Shown: positions 9,663 to 18,680, counted from the first letter of the stretch. The stretch: DNA of 64,000 nucleotides from Thioclava sp. GXIMD2076 (GCF_037949795.1 NZ_CP149932.1:1787001-1851000), one strand, 5' to 3'. Translations and numbers: made by a program. Notes: generated from the letters alone by a model not told the origin.

Positions 9663-10637
9663 TTACCAGCGAAGGACGGCCGAACCCCATGCCAATCCAC
9701 CACCGATCGCCTCGACCACGACCACATCGCCGGTCTTCAGCTTGCCCTCGGAGGCACCGACCGAGAGGGCCAGTGGGATCGAGGCAGCCGAGGTGTTGCC
9801 ATGGTCCTGCACGGTGACGATCACGCGCTCCATCGGCACGCCCATCTTCTCGGCGGTGGCCGAGATGATCCGGGCATTGGCCTGATGCGGCACGATCCAG
9901 TCGACATTCTCACCGGTCATGCCCAGCTTGCCCAAGGCGGTATGCGCGGTCTGGGCGAGCTTGGTCACCGCATGGCGGAAGACCTGATTGCCCTGCATGC
10001 GCAGATGGCCCGACTGGCCGGTGCTCGACACACCGCCATCGACATAAAGGAGTTCGCGGTAGCGCCCGTCCGAATGCAGATCCGAGGCGAGGATGCCGCG
10101 GTCATCGGAGGTGCCGGTGCCATCGGCGGCTTCGAGGATTAGCGCGCCCGCGCCATCTCCGAAGAGCACGCAGGTAGAACGGTCTTCCCAATCCATGATC
10201 CGCGAGAAGGTCTCGGCGCCGATCACCAGCACGCGCTCGGCCTGACCCGACACGATCAGCCCGTTGGCATTGGTCAGCGCGAAGATGAAGCCTGCGCAGA
10301 CAGCCTGCACATCATAGGCAAAGCCGTTGGTCGAACCGAGACCGGCCTGCACCATGGTGGCGACAGAAGGGAAGGTGAAATCGGGAGTGGATGTTGCCAC
10401 GACGATCGCATCGATCTCGTTGGCTTCCATCCCGGCACTTTTCAGCGCGGCCTCAGCGGCCTTGACCGCCAGTTGCGAGGTGGTTTCCCCTTCGGCGGCG
10501 AAATGGCGCCGCTCGATGCCGGTCCGCGAGCGGATCCATTCATCGGACGTCTCGAGCGTGGCCTCGAATTCTGCATTCTCAACAATGCGTTCGGGCAGGT
10601 AATGCCCGACACCACGGACCACGGCTCTGATCGTCAT
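9663..10637 (-). CDS. fabH: Beta-ketoacyl-ACP synthase III
   Basis: Condenses acetyl-CoA with malonyl-ACP to start fatty-acid synthesis. At 324 residues it is the usual size when the start is placed at MTIRAVVRGVGHYLPE, four bases after the plsX stop; the frame is open upstream but that part is inside plsX. The catalytic triad is visible: Cys in VQAVCAGFIFAL, His in WIVPHQANARI and Asn in DHGNTSAASIP. It sits directly after plsX, the common fatty acid/phospholipid block. Confidence 0.96.
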   Translation of the reverse strand: MTIRAVVRGVGHYLPERIVENAEFEATLETSDEWIRSRTGIERRHFAAEGETTSQLAVKAAEAALKSAGMEANEIDAIVVATSTPDFTFPSVATMVQAGLGSTNGFAYDVQAVCAGFIFALTNANGLIVSGQAERVLVIGAETFSRIMDWEDRSTCVLFGDGAGALILEAADGTGTSDDRGILASDLHSDGRYRELLYVDGGVSSTGQSGHLRMQGNQVFRHAVTKLAQTAHTALGKLGMTGENVDWIVPHQANARIISATAEKMGVPMERVIVTVQDHGNTSAASIPLALSVGASEGKLKTGDVVVVEAIGGGLAWGSAVLRW

Positions 10638-10641
10638 AGGG

Positions 10642-11826
10642 TTACTCGTTTTTATAAGTGGCAGCGTCGGTAGTTGCGGCATCCTGCCCAAGGGGGAGGT
10701 CACTTGCAACCCGCGCCGCGAGTCTTTCAGCAAAGCCCGAAGCGGCCAGACGTGCCGCCAGATCGATGGCGGCTGCCACCCCCAGCGCATCGGCCGAGCC
10801 ATGCGATTTCACCACTGTGCCGTTCAGGCCGAGGAAGACCCCGCCATTGGCACGACGTGGATCGATCCTTTCGGACAGGCGTTTGAGCGATTTCATGGCA
10901 AGCATCGCGCCGAGTTTGGACATCACCGAAGAGGTCAGCGCCTCCTTCAGAAGACGCCCCGCAAGCTTGGCGGTGCCCTCGCCGGTTTTCAGGGCGATAT
11001 TGCCGGTAAACCCGTCGGTCACGATCACGTCAGCCTTGTTCGACGACAGATCACTGCCCTCAACAAAGCCTACGAATTCGAAATCACCGCGCTCTTGGGC
11101 ATCACGGCACAGGCCATAGGCCTCGCGGATCTCGGCGCGGCCCTTATGTTCCTCGGTGCCGACATTCAGCAGGCCCACACGCGGACGCTCGATATTGAGC
11201 GCGTTGCGGCAATAGGAGCTGCCCATCAGCGCATAGGTCAGAAGGTCGGGCGCATCGGCTTTGATGTCGGCGCCCATATCGAGCATGACGCACCAGCCCG
11301 CCGTATTCTGCGAGGGCCAGAAGCTTGCGATGGCCGGACGGTTGACCCCCGGGAGTTTGCGCAGACGCAACATCGACAGCGCCATCAGCGCGCCGGTATT
11401 GCCGCAGCTCACGGCAACCTGTGCAGATTTCTCGCGCACGGCATCGACGGAGGCCCACATGGAGCTGTCCTTGCCATTACGCATGACCTGGGAAGGCTTG
11501 TCCTCCATCCGCACCACGTCTTTCGCGTGGCGGATGGTCACAATATTCTCCAGACCGCGTGCCGCAACGAGGCTGCGAAGCTCCGCTTCGGGGCCATTGA
11601 GCAGGAAGCGCAGATCAGGAGACTTCTTCGCGGCGCGCGCGATACCGTCGACCACGACAGAGGGGCCATGATCGCCCCCCATCGCGTCGACAGAAATGAC
11701 GATAGCGCCGGATTGCTCCGGCGCTGCGGTCGCATCGCGACCCTGCGTCACAGCAGTCGTATCCTGCCCTGCGTCCAGCGACTGGTCTTGCCGGTTAAGC
11801 ATGCCGATAGCTGTATCGTCGGGCAA
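10642..11826 (-). CDS. plsX: Phosphate acyltransferase PlsX
   Basis: Makes acyl-phosphate from acyl-ACP, the donor for the first step of phospholipid synthesis. The family start motif ISVDAMGGDHGP is at residues 44-55. The ~40 residues before it are Gln/Ala/Asp-rich and not conserved in character, so the true start may be an internal codon (GTG near residue 26). The rest is a normal ~350-residue PlsX. It begins six bases after rpmF and ends four bases before fabH, so the three genes are one operon. Confidence 0.92.
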   Translation of the reverse strand: MPDDTAIGMLNRQDQSLDAGQDTTAVTQGRDATAAPEQSGAIVISVDAMGGDHGPSVVVDGIARAAKKSPDLRFLLNGPEAELRSLVAARGLENIVTIRHAKDVVRMEDKPSQVMRNGKDSSMWASVDAVREKSAQVAVSCGNTGALMALSMLRLRKLPGVNRPAIASFWPSQNTAGWCVMLDMGADIKADAPDLLTYALMGSSYCRNALNIERPRVGLLNVGTEEHKGRAEIREAYGLCRDAQERGDFEFVGFVEGSDLSSNKADVIVTDGFTGNIALKTGEGTAKLAGRLLKEALTSSVMSKLGAMLAMKSLKRLSERIDPRRANGGVFLGLNGTVVKSHGSADALGVAAAIDLAARLAASGFAERLAARVASDLPLGQDAATTDAATYKNE

Positions 11827-11832
11827 CGCGGC

Positions 11833-12039
11833 TTATGCCGCGTCGTCGTCAAGATCGACTTCGTCAGCAGCTGCGACGACTTCACGGTCGTCGTAGTGGC
11901 CGCAAGCGCCACAAACGTGGTGCGGGCGCTTCAGCTCGCCGCAGTTCGGGCATTCAGCCGGATTTGCAGCGACAAGTGCGTCATGCGCGCGGCGCATGTT
12001 GCGGCGGGAGCGCGTGACTTTATTCTGAGGGACAGCCAT
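11833..12039 (-). CDS. rpmF: 50S ribosomal protein L32
   Basis: A 68-residue protein with the standard L32 start [19 protein letters not shown] and the zinc-ribbon cysteines CPNCGELK and CGACGHY. The tail is acidic ([10 protein letters not shown]). The rpmF-plsX-fabH order is widely conserved in bacteria and links translation with lipid synthesis. Confidence 0.97.
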   Translation of the reverse strand: MAVPQNKVTRSRRNMRRAHDALVAANPAECPNCGELKRPHHVCGACGHYDDREVVAAADEVDLDDDAA

Positions 12040-12352
12040 GTCTCAACCTCGGATGTTAGGGGGCGCATCGCCCGCGGTGATTGGCCATATGGCCTTGATT
12101 TTCCTAGGTTTCACGGGGTCTCCACAAGGGACGACTCTGGTGTGAACCCAAAACTCGAATGAGGCCGGGAACATACTGCGATTTTCCCAGCGTGCAAGCC
12201 CTTTATTGAGGCGGTGACGCAGAAAATTCGCGGCAAGGTCCGGCCTGCCCATAGAGAGGGCAGAATGATCGTGCGATGCTCCGTCCTTCGGGGGCTTGGC
12301 CCCTGCCGTTCGGCCTTGTGGAAGGGCCGGGATTCGCGCGTTCACCGCCCGC
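12040..12352. other. Intergenic region between yceD and rpmF with no supported gene
   Basis: 313 bases on the path between two genes transcribed leftwards. A 100-codon frame fills it on the minus strand, but its product has no family features and no good ribosome-binding site, so I do not call it. A GGGG..CCCC hairpin near 12288-12300 could weakly terminate yceD transcripts. The rpmF promoter should lie in the left part; I cannot assign clear -35 and -10 boxes. Confidence 0.5.
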
Positions 12353-12913
12353 TTACGCGTTTCCGCCCTTTTTGTCCATCAAAGCCTTCAGGTTTGCGAA
12401 AGGTTTGAGATCCGCGTCGCGTAAAGGTGCCTCGCCGGGCTTGGTAACGACGGTCTCGCCCAGTTCCACACCTTCCTTGCGCGGATAGAGCGGCAGGCCC
12501 AGCTCGAAGGCCTCGAGTGCCACATGCGCCAGATCGATCACAGCAGGCAGGGCCTCGGCACTGTCATCCTCGGGGATCTCCGATTCTTCTGCCGTGGGCT
12601 CGACCCAGTCACGCAGGTAGCGGCGGCTGACCGATTCCCGCACCTCGCCCGGCACCGGCTCGAGCGTGATGACGCAAGATTGCGTGATCTGGGCGATCAG
12701 TTTGCCGGTCAGGATGAAATCATGCTTGCCGGCGGGAGCAAGCTCGCCCTTGAACATCAGCGTCCCGACCGAGACGATATCCGCCCAGTCGGCGATGGCC
12801 TTGCGCTGCGCCTTGTCCGGCGAGATTTCGAAGCGCAGGGGCTTGCGTGCATTAAGGTCTTTTACCGTCACCGGATGGGACCAAGGCATTTCGAGTGGCG
12901 TGCCGTCTGTCAT
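12353..12913 (-). CDS. yceD: YceD / DUF177 family protein (rRNA accumulation protein)
   Basis: 186 residues from the ATG at 12913, chosen because the upstream part of the frame is Arg/Pro-rich and lacks family character. The conserved core includes CVITLEPVPGEV and, near the C-terminus, YPRKEGVEL. DUF177 proteins are almost always encoded just upstream of rpmF and have been linked to 23S rRNA accumulation and coupling to lipid genes. Here the usual order holds but with a 313-base gap. It is divergent from the bamE lipoprotein gene. Confidence 0.88.
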   Translation of the reverse strand: MTDGTPLEMPWSHPVTVKDLNARKPLRFEISPDKAQRKAIADWADIVSVGTLMFKGELAPAGKHDFILTGKLIAQITQSCVITLEPVPGEVRESVSRRYLRDWVEPTAEESEIPEDDSAEALPAVIDLAHVALEAFELGLPLYPRKEGVELGETVVTKPGEAPLRDADLKPFANLKALMDKKGGNA

Positions 12914-13144
12914 GACGCGTGTCCTTCTATGGGGGCTGTCCGGCAGGGTCGGGCAGCCTTTCGGGTCTGTTATCGGCCGTGTGCGGCGGAGGGTACGCCC
13001 CCCGAGCGCCGCAAAGGCGGGTTGTTTTCTCCGGCAATTTCCGGCACCAAGCATCCTATAACCTTGCGGTTACGGTCTTGAGGGCCGTGTGCAGGTATTG
13101 TAATCGAGATAAAAGGCCAATGGCCGCGAGGCAAGGGGGATACA

Positions 13145-13624
13145 GTGAGCATTGGTTTCGCACCGCGCCGCCTGATACAGGGGGCAGCCCTTTGTGCAGT
13201 GATCGGGCTTGGCGCATGTTCGCCTATCTATCGCAATCACGGCTATGTGCCGACCGACGAGGACCTGTCGCAGGTGAAAGTCGGCCAGACGACCAAGGAA
13301 GAGCTCGATACACTTGTCGGGCGTCCCAGCTCTTCGGGCGTGCTGGAAGGATCCGACTGGTATTATGTGGGCTCGCGCTGGAAGCGGATGGGCTGGAGCG
13401 CGTCGAAAGAGATCGACCGTCAGGTGCTGGCTGTCAGCTTCACCCAGTCGGGCGTTGTTTCCGATATCGAGCGCTACTCGCTCAAAGACGGTCATGTGGT
13501 CTCGCCGACCCATCGTGTGACCGAAGCGAATGTGAAGGGCATCGGCCTGATCCGCCAGCTTCTGGGCTCGGTGGGCCGCATGGATGCGGGGTCGCTCCTC
13601 GGGGATAATAGCCCGAGCAACTGA
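13145..13624 (+). CDS. bamE: BamE/SmpA/OmlA-family outer-membrane lipoprotein
   Basis: 159 residues starting at a GTG. A lipoprotein signal peptide is seen (hydrophobic stretch ALCAVIGLGAC, with LGAC as lipobox, so Cys25 would be lipidated). The following region, with VKVGQTTKEELDTLVGRPSS and WYYVG, is the BamE fold that supports the BAM complex inserting beta-barrel proteins. The ~60 residues after the core have no obvious counterpart in E. coli BamE, which is 113 residues long. It is divergent from yceD with about 230 bases between. Confidence 0.88.
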   Translation: MSIGFAPRRLIQGAALCAVIGLGACSPIYRNHGYVPTDEDLSQVKVGQTTKEELDTLVGRPSSSGVLEGSDWYYVGSRWKRMGWSASKEIDRQVLAVSFTQSGVVSDIERYSLKDGHVVSPTHRVTEANVKGIGLIRQLLGSVGRMDAGSLLGDNSPSN

Positions 13625-13650
13625 TCTGCTCTCCGGTTGCGGGTTTTACG

Positions 13651-13677
13651 AAACGCGTCGCATCTGCGGCGCGTTTT
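13651..13677 (+). terminator. Terminator downstream of bamE
   Basis: An 11-bp stem (AAACGCGTCGC / GCGGCGCGTTT, one G-T pair) with an ATCT loop begins 27 bases after the bamE stop. The T run is short and interrupted, so it may be a moderate terminator. Confidence 0.65.
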
Positions 13678-13822
13678 GCATTTTCGCCTGTAGTGTGGCG
13701 CGAAAAGCGACGCGGGGCGGAGTGGCGGGGTATATGACGCGTTTTCTTCACGCGCGAAAGCTAGTCTTGGAGTAGTATGGACGCAGGACGGTCAGGGCCG
13801 TGAGGCGGTATCGGAGGCATGG

Positions 13823-14560
13823 ATGAGCTATTCGCTGATGAGGGGGCGCTATCTGGCGCGGCTGGCAGGCTCGGCGGAGGATCTGGCGGCTGTGCAGGCG
13901 CTCAGGGGGCTGTGTTTCCGGGGGGCAGGGGCGGTGGATGCCGATGCCTATGATGCGATCTGCCAGCATGTGATGATCGAGGAGAGCGGCTCGGGGCAGC
14001 TTGTGTGCTGTCTGCGGCTTTTGCAGCTCGCCTCCGGCGCGCAGATCGGGCGGAGTTATTCGGCGCAGTTCTACGGGCTGGATCCTTTGCGGGCCTATCC
14101 TGCGCCGATGGTCGAAATGGGGCGGTTCTGTATCCATCCCGAGCATCATGACGCCGATATCCTGCGTGTGGCATGGGGGGCGGTTACCCATTTTGTGGAC
14201 GAGGCGCAGGTGGGGATGCTGTTTGGATGCTCGTCGTTCAAGGGGACCGACTGGCGCGCCCATGCCGATAGTCTCGCGCATCTGGCGCAGGGGTATCTGG
14301 CGCCGGCGCGCTGGCTGCCGCAGGTCAAGGCTGGTGCAGTGGTGCCCTATGCCCGCGCGCTCTTGGGTGTGGCAGGGGACCGGAAACAGGCCCTGCTGCG
14401 CATGCCGGCGCTGCTGCGCAGCTATCTGGCGATGGGGGGATGGGTGTCCGATCATGCGGTGATCGATCCTGATCTGGGCACGCTGCATGTGTTTACCGGT
14501 CTCGAGATCGCGGCCATTCCGGCAGCCCGTGCCCGGGCCTTGCGGGCTGTGGCGGGCTGA
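13823..14560 (+). CDS. olsB: Ornithine N-alpha-acyltransferase (ornithine lipid synthesis)
   Basis: A 245-residue GNAT-fold acyltransferase of the OlsB/hemolysin-like family, which moves a 3-hydroxyacyl chain from ACP to ornithine to give lyso-ornithine lipid. Visible features are the N-terminal RYLARLAGSAEDLAAVQALRGLCFR, EMGRFCIHPE and GCSSFKGTDW, all typical of the family. olsA, which adds the second chain, is not in the window. The gene starts 198 bases after bamE and is followed by a repeat element. The name rests on family resemblance only. Confidence 0.85.
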   Translation: MSYSLMRGRYLARLAGSAEDLAAVQALRGLCFRGAGAVDADAYDAICQHVMIEESGSGQLVCCLRLLQLASGAQIGRSYSAQFYGLDPLRAYPAPMVEMGRFCIHPEHHDADILRVAWGAVTHFVDEAQVGMLFGCSSFKGTDWRAHADSLAHLAQGYLAPARWLPQVKAGAVVPYARALLGVAGDRKQALLRMPALLRSYLAMGGWVSDHAVIDPDLGTLHVFTGLEIAAIPAARARALRAVAG

Positions 14561-14565
14561 GGGGG

Positions 14566-14632
14566 AGGGGCGCTGCCCCTCTTGGGGCTTTGCCCCAATT
14601 CACCCCGGGATATTTATGGACATTGGAAGAGG
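14566..14632 (+). repeat. Intergenic repeat, copy A (two GC hairpins plus CCCGGGATATTTATGG core)
   Basis: Starts six bases after the olsB stop. It has two GC-rich hairpins (AGGGGCGCTGCCCCT and GGGGCTTTGCCCC), then the core CCCGGGATATTTATGGACA followed by TTGGAAGA. The same core occurs in reverse at 20463-20489 and, with a few changes, at 47469-47495. The hairpins may terminate olsB transcripts. Confidence 0.85.
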
Positions 14633-14686
14633 GCCGCCGTGCGAAGGGTGATTGACCTTTGCGCGACGCGTGATTAGCTGCGCCTT

Positions 14687-16525
14687 ATGGCACGTGCACC
14701 TATTTTACAGCTTTCCGATATTTCGCTGGCCCATGGCGGCGATCCCGTGTTCGACGGTCTCGATCTTGTTGTCCAGCAGGGCGACCGTGTGGCGCTTGTG
14801 GGCCGCAACGGCACCGGCAAGTCGACGCTCATGAAGGTCATGGCGAAGCTTGTCGAAGCCGATCATGGCGATGTGGTGATCCCGCCGGGGATCTCGGTCG
14901 GCTATATGGAGCAGGAGCCCGATCTGTCGGGCTATGCGACATTGGGCGAATATGCGGCCTCGGGGCTCGATCCGGCCGAGAGTTACCGGGTCGAGATGGT
15001 GGCCGAGGGGCTGAAGCTGAACATGGAGGCCTCGCCCGAGACGGCCTCTGGCGGCGAGCGCCGCCGTGCCGCTCTGGCGAAACTGCTGGCCGAGGCGCCC
15101 GAGTTGATGCTTCTGGACGAGCCGACCAACCATCTTGATATCGAGGCGATCGGCTGGCTGGAAGAGGAGCTGAAATCCACCAGAGCCGCTTATGTGGTAA
15201 TCTCGCATGACCGGGCCTTCCTGAAGGCGCTGACGCGGGCGACCCTGTGGATCGATCGCGGGAAAGTGCGGCGCCTGGAGCGCGGCTTCGAGCATTTCGA
15301 GGAATGGCGCGAAGAGGTTTGGGCGGCCGAGGACGAGGCACGTGCCAAGCTGGACAAGAAGATCAAGGTCGAGGCGAAATGGGCCGTGGAGGGGATTTCC
15401 GCACGGCGCAAGCGCAATCAGGGGCGTCTTCGGGCATTGCAGGATATGCGCGCCGAGCGCTCGAGCCAGATCAAGCGGCAGGGCGTGGCCGCGATGGAGA
15501 TCGATTCGGGCAAGGCCTCGGGCAAGCGCGTGATCGAGGCCAAGGGCCTGACCAAGGTCTTTGGCGGCAAGACCATCGTGGAGGATTTCGACCTGCGGGT
15601 CCTGCGTGGCGACCGGATCGCCTTTGTCGGCCCGAACGGGGTGGGCAAGACCACGCTTCTGAAAATGCTGATGGGGCAGCTTGAGCCCGATGCCGGCACG
15701 ATCACGCTGGGCACCAATCTGGAGATCGCGATTTTCGACCAGACCCGCGCGGCGCTCGATCCCGAGCAGACGCTGTGGGAGGGACTGGTGAACGACCCCG
15801 ATATGGCGGTGCGCGGGGCATCGGATCAGGTGATGGTGCGCGGCACACCCAAACATGTGGTGGCCTATCTCAAGGACTTCCTCTTTGACGAGGCCCAGGC
15901 GCGCGCGCCGATCAAATCGCTTTCGGGTGGCGAGCGGGCGCGGCTTTTGCTGGCACGGATTATGGCCAAGGCCTCGAATGTGCTGGTGCTCGACGAGCCG
16001 ACCAACGATCTCGATGTGGAGACGCTTGATCTTCTGCAGGATATTCTGGGCGATTATGACGGCACCGTTTTGCTGGTGAGCCACGATCGTGATTTCATCG
16101 ACCGGGTGGCCTCGACTACGATCGCGATGGAGGGCAATGGCCGTGCGGTGGTCTATGCCGGTGGCTGGAGCGATTACCGCCACCAGCGCTCGCTGACCGC
16201 GGCGGAGGAAAAGGCCGGCACCAAGCCTTCGGCATCCTCGACCAAGCCAGCTGCGGCCGCCGCCGGGTCTGCCGCCGTATCCGCCGCGAAACCGGAGGCC
16301 AAGCTGAGTTTCACCGAGAAGCACCGGCTGGAAGAATTGCCGAAAGTCATTGAACGGCTCGAGGCCGAGATCGCCAAGCTGGAGGAGTTTCTCTCGGCGC
16401 CCGATCTCTTTGCCAAGGAACCGGTGAAATTCCAGAAAGCCACCGATGCGTTGGTCGAGCGGCAGGATGCCTTGTCCAGTGCCGAGGAGGAATGGATGGA
16501 GCTGGAAGAGAAGGCTCAGGGCTGA
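14687..16525 (+). CDS. uup: ABC-F ATPase (Uup-like)
   Basis: A soluble protein of 612 residues with two ATP-binding cassettes and no membrane part. Walker A motifs are GRNGTGKS (about 44) and GPNGVGKT (about 314); signature motifs are SGGERRRAALAKLL and LSGGERARLLLARIM; both Walker B regions read LLDEPTNHLD and VLDEPTNDLD. The C-terminal ~100 residues are Ala/Lys-rich, then a coiled coil (LEELPKVIERLEAEIAKLEE), as in Uup. ABC-F proteins act on the ribosome; Uup also affects transposon excision. No operon partner is evident. Confidence 0.9.
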   Translation: MARAPILQLSDISLAHGGDPVFDGLDLVVQQGDRVALVGRNGTGKSTLMKVMAKLVEADHGDVVIPPGISVGYMEQEPDLSGYATLGEYAASGLDPAESYRVEMVAEGLKLNMEASPETASGGERRRAALAKLLAEAPELMLLDEPTNHLDIEAIGWLEEELKSTRAAYVVISHDRAFLKALTRATLWIDRGKVRRLERGFEHFEEWREEVWAAEDEARAKLDKKIKVEAKWAVEGISARRKRNQGRLRALQDMRAERSSQIKRQGVAAMEIDSGKASGKRVIEAKGLTKVFGGKTIVEDFDLRVLRGDRIAFVGPNGVGKTTLLKMLMGQLEPDAGTITLGTNLEIAIFDQTRAALDPEQTLWEGLVNDPDMAVRGASDQVMVRGTPKHVVAYLKDFLFDEAQARAPIKSLSGGERARLLLARIMAKASNVLVLDEPTNDLDVETLDLLQDILGDYDGTVLLVSHDRDFIDRVASTTIAMEGNGRAVVYAGGWSDYRHQRSLTAAEEKAGTKPSASSTKPAAAAAGSAAVSAAKPEAKLSFTEKHRLEELPKVIERLEAEIAKLEEFLSAPDLFAKEPVKFQKATDALVERQDALSSAEEEWMELEEKAQG

Positions 16526-16662
16526 ACGGACCGCAAACGGGGGAGCCTGACAGAGCATGGCCCGGAAAAGTGATGACAGGGCGGGAATTGTCGCCTTGTC
16601 AGATGCGGGTCCGGCGACTAGCTTTCACAAACTGTTGAGCCTGTGACCTTTGCCCCGAGTGA

Positions 16663-17781
16663 GTGAACGAGACGACCATGCAAGCCCCGCTGCACCCGCG
16701 TGAAGCCGAGCGCCTGAAGGCGCTGCGTTCTTATGATATCGTCGATACCGAATTCGAGGCGGAATTCGAGGAAGTTGTCGATTTCGTGCGCGAGGTCTGT
16801 GATGTGCCTGTGGTGCTGATCTCTCTCGTGGAAGAGGATCGGCAATGGTTCAAGGCAAAACGCGGGCTGGAAGCTGCCGAGACGCCGCGCGAGCAGGCGA
16901 TCTGCGCGTATACCGTGCTGCAGGACGACATCCTCGAGATCGAGGATACGCTGGCAGATCCGCGGACACAGACCAATTGTCTGTGCACCGATGATCCCGA
17001 TCTGCGGTTCTATGCGGGGATGCCATTGATCACCAAGGACGGTCTGGCTATCGGCAGCCTTTGCGCGCTCGATCACCGTCCGCGTGTGCTGAGCGATCTG
17101 CAGCGCCAGACTCTGCGGGTGATGGCGCGTCAGGTGATGGCCCAGCTGGAATTGCGCCGCACGCTGCGGCTTGCGCGCGAGTTGCGCGGCGAGGTGGATC
17201 ATCGCGTGAAGAACTCGCTGCAATCGCTGGCGGCGCTGGCGTCGATCAAGGCGCGTAACGTAGCCTCCGACGAAGGGCGGGAGGCTTTGCGCGCGATCCA
17301 GCGCCGGATCCAGACGGTCGCGATGCTGCACGAACAGCTCTATCGTTCCGACAGCGGTGCGGCGGTCAATCTGGGGGTCTATCTGACGGATGTGGCGCGC
17401 TATCTTGAAGGGCAGACGCCCGACCGCGTAAGTATCGCCTGCGAAACCTGCGATCTGGCTGTGGTGGCCGAGCAATCAGCGGCCTTGGGCACGCTGGTCA
17501 ACGAGTTCGTCGCCAATTCCATCAAACATGGCTATCCTGACGGGCGTCGCGGCAATATCCGTGTGGTTCTGCGTATGCTTGGCCCCGAGGATGCTTCTCT
17601 CGAGCTGTCCGATGACGGGGTCGGGTTGCCGGAGGGGGGCGTGAAACGCAAAGGATTGGGGCTGCAGATCATGGAGGCCTCCGCGGCGCAGGCTGCCGGA
17701 ACCTACGAGATCGTGCCGGTCGCGGCGGGCTTTGCGGTGGCGGTCCGCTTCCGGCCGCGCGAGACCCGCGATCCGGTCTGA
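16663..17781 (+). CDS. GAF-domain sensor histidine kinase, HisKA_2/HWE-like
   Basis: 372 residues with GTG at 16663 or ATG at 16678 as start. A GAF domain covers about 25-165 (PVVLISLVEEDRQWFKA, AICAYTVL, FYAGMPLITKDGLAIGSLC). The phosphoacceptor region is DHRVKNSLQ (about 184), the HisKA_2 type, and the ATPase part holds NEFVANSIKHGYP and DDGVGLP. There is no membrane helix, so it senses cytosolic or diffusible cues. Such kinases often feed general stress response or light pathways. No response regulator is adjacent. Confidence 0.88.
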   Translation: MNETTMQAPLHPREAERLKALRSYDIVDTEFEAEFEEVVDFVREVCDVPVVLISLVEEDRQWFKAKRGLEAAETPREQAICAYTVLQDDILEIEDTLADPRTQTNCLCTDDPDLRFYAGMPLITKDGLAIGSLCALDHRPRVLSDLQRQTLRVMARQVMAQLELRRTLRLARELRGEVDHRVKNSLQSLAALASIKARNVASDEGREALRAIQRRIQTVAMLHEQLYRSDSGAAVNLGVYLTDVARYLEGQTPDRVSIACETCDLAVVAEQSAALGTLVNEFVANSIKHGYPDGRRGNIRVVLRMLGPEDASLELSDDGVGLPEGGVKRKGLGLQIMEASAAQAAGTYEIVPVAAGFAVAVRFRPRETRDPV

Positions 17782-17813
17782 CCGCCTGTCGGGCGCGCTC
17801 TGTCGCGCTACGG

Positions 17814-17842
17814 TTGACTTACGGTCTGTGATCTTGCATAAG
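17814..17842 (+). promoter_or_regulatory. Candidate sigma-70-type promoter of rplU-rpmA
   Basis: TTGACT and CATAAG separated by 17 bases, 138 bases before the rplU start and just after the kinase gene. It is the only good match in this gap. Assignment is from sequence pattern only. Confidence 0.5.
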
Positions 17843-17847
17843 GCGCC

Positions 17848-17875
17848 AACCCGGCATGATTCTGTCTGCCGGGTT
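17848..17875 (+). promoter_or_regulatory. Perfect hairpin in the rplU leader
   Basis: AACCCGGCA and TGCCGGGTT form a 9-bp perfect stem with a 10-base loop, starting about five bases after the candidate promoter. It ends in a weak T-containing stretch (TTTATCATTG). It could be an r-protein L21 leader for feedback control, an attenuator, or simply the terminator of the upstream kinase gene. Confidence 0.5.
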
Positions 17876-17979
17876 TATCATTGTCATCGCTCCGAGAGGG
17901 GCGCGCTGTCCGAAGGCGGCCTCACGGCCAAGGAACTCCGCAAGGGGCCATAGGACGCGGAAACGTAAAGGAAGACGCG

Positions 17980-18363
17980 ATGTTTGCGGTCCTCAAGACT
18001 GGCGGCAAGCAATACAAGGTTCAGGCGGGCGACGTGCTCCGCGTGGAACTGATTGCAGCCGAAGCTGGCGACAAAGTCCAGTTCAATGAAATTCTGATGG
18101 TTGGCGGCGACAATCTGGTCGTCGGCGCGCCCTTCGTCGAAGGTGCAGCCGTTCAGGCCGAAGTGATCGATTCGATCAAAGCCGACAAGGTCATCACCTA
18201 CCACAAGCGCCGCCGGAAGCACTCCTCGCAGCGTACCCGTGGTCACCGCCAGAAGCTGACGCTGCTGCGCGTCACCGACATCGTCGCCTCGGGCGCAGAT
18301 GCTTCGGTCAAAGAAGCTGTTGGCACCGCCGTCGCACGTCGTGCGGCTCACGAAACCAAGTAA
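17980..18363 (+). CDS. rplU: 50S ribosomal protein L21
   Basis: 127 residues from the ATG at 17980; the frame opens further upstream but only this start gives the family N-terminus FAVLKTGGKQYKVQ. The core ends with the basic KRRRKHSSQRTRGHRQ stretch. The last ~25 residues (VASGADASVKEAVGTAVARR) extend beyond the ~103-residue E. coli protein. rpmA follows 19 bases downstream, the conserved rplU-rpmA pair. Confidence 0.96.
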   Translation: MFAVLKTGGKQYKVQAGDVLRVELIAAEAGDKVQFNEILMVGGDNLVVGAPFVEGAAVQAEVIDSIKADKVITYHKRRRKHSSQRTRGHRQKLTLLRVTDIVASGADASVKEAVGTAVARRAAHETK

Positions 18364-18382
18364 TCAGGGGAGTTAACCACCC

Positions 18383-18652
18383 ATGGCACACAAGAAAGCA
18401 GGCGGTTCGTCCCGTAACGGTCGCGATTCCGCAGGTCGTCGTCTTGGCGTCAAGCTCTATGGCGGTCAGGCAGCTATCCCGGGCAACATCATCGTGCGTC
18501 AGCGCGGCACCAAAGTCTGGGCCGGCGAGAACGTCATGATGGGCAAAGACCACACCCTCTTCGCCGTTGCCGAAGGCAAGATCGAGTTCAAGAAGGGCCT
18601 CAAGGGCCGCACCTTCGTCTCGGTTCTTCCTGTTGCGGAGGCGGCCGAGTAA
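18383..18652 (+). CDS. rpmA: 50S ribosomal protein L27
   Basis: 89 residues with the exact L27 start [19 protein letters not shown] and the glycine-rich core. L27's N-terminus reaches the peptidyl transferase centre. Followed by a strong terminator. Confidence 0.97.
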   Translation: MAHKKAGGSSRNGRDSAGRRLGVKLYGGQAAIPGNIIVRQRGTKVWAGENVMMGKDHTLFAVAEGKIEFKKGLKGRTFVSVLPVAEAAE

Positions 18653-18680
18653 GCCGACCTTTCCGTCATACGGAACATCG

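Noticed and set aside
12043..12345. 100-codon frame between yceD and rpmF, same strand
   Set aside because: Fits the gap well but shows no family sequence, mixed composition and no convincing ribosome-binding site.
14705..16558. 617-codon open frame on the minus strand
   Set aside because: It is the antisense shadow of the ABC-F gene, produced by GC-rich codon bias; no domain or ribosome-binding site.
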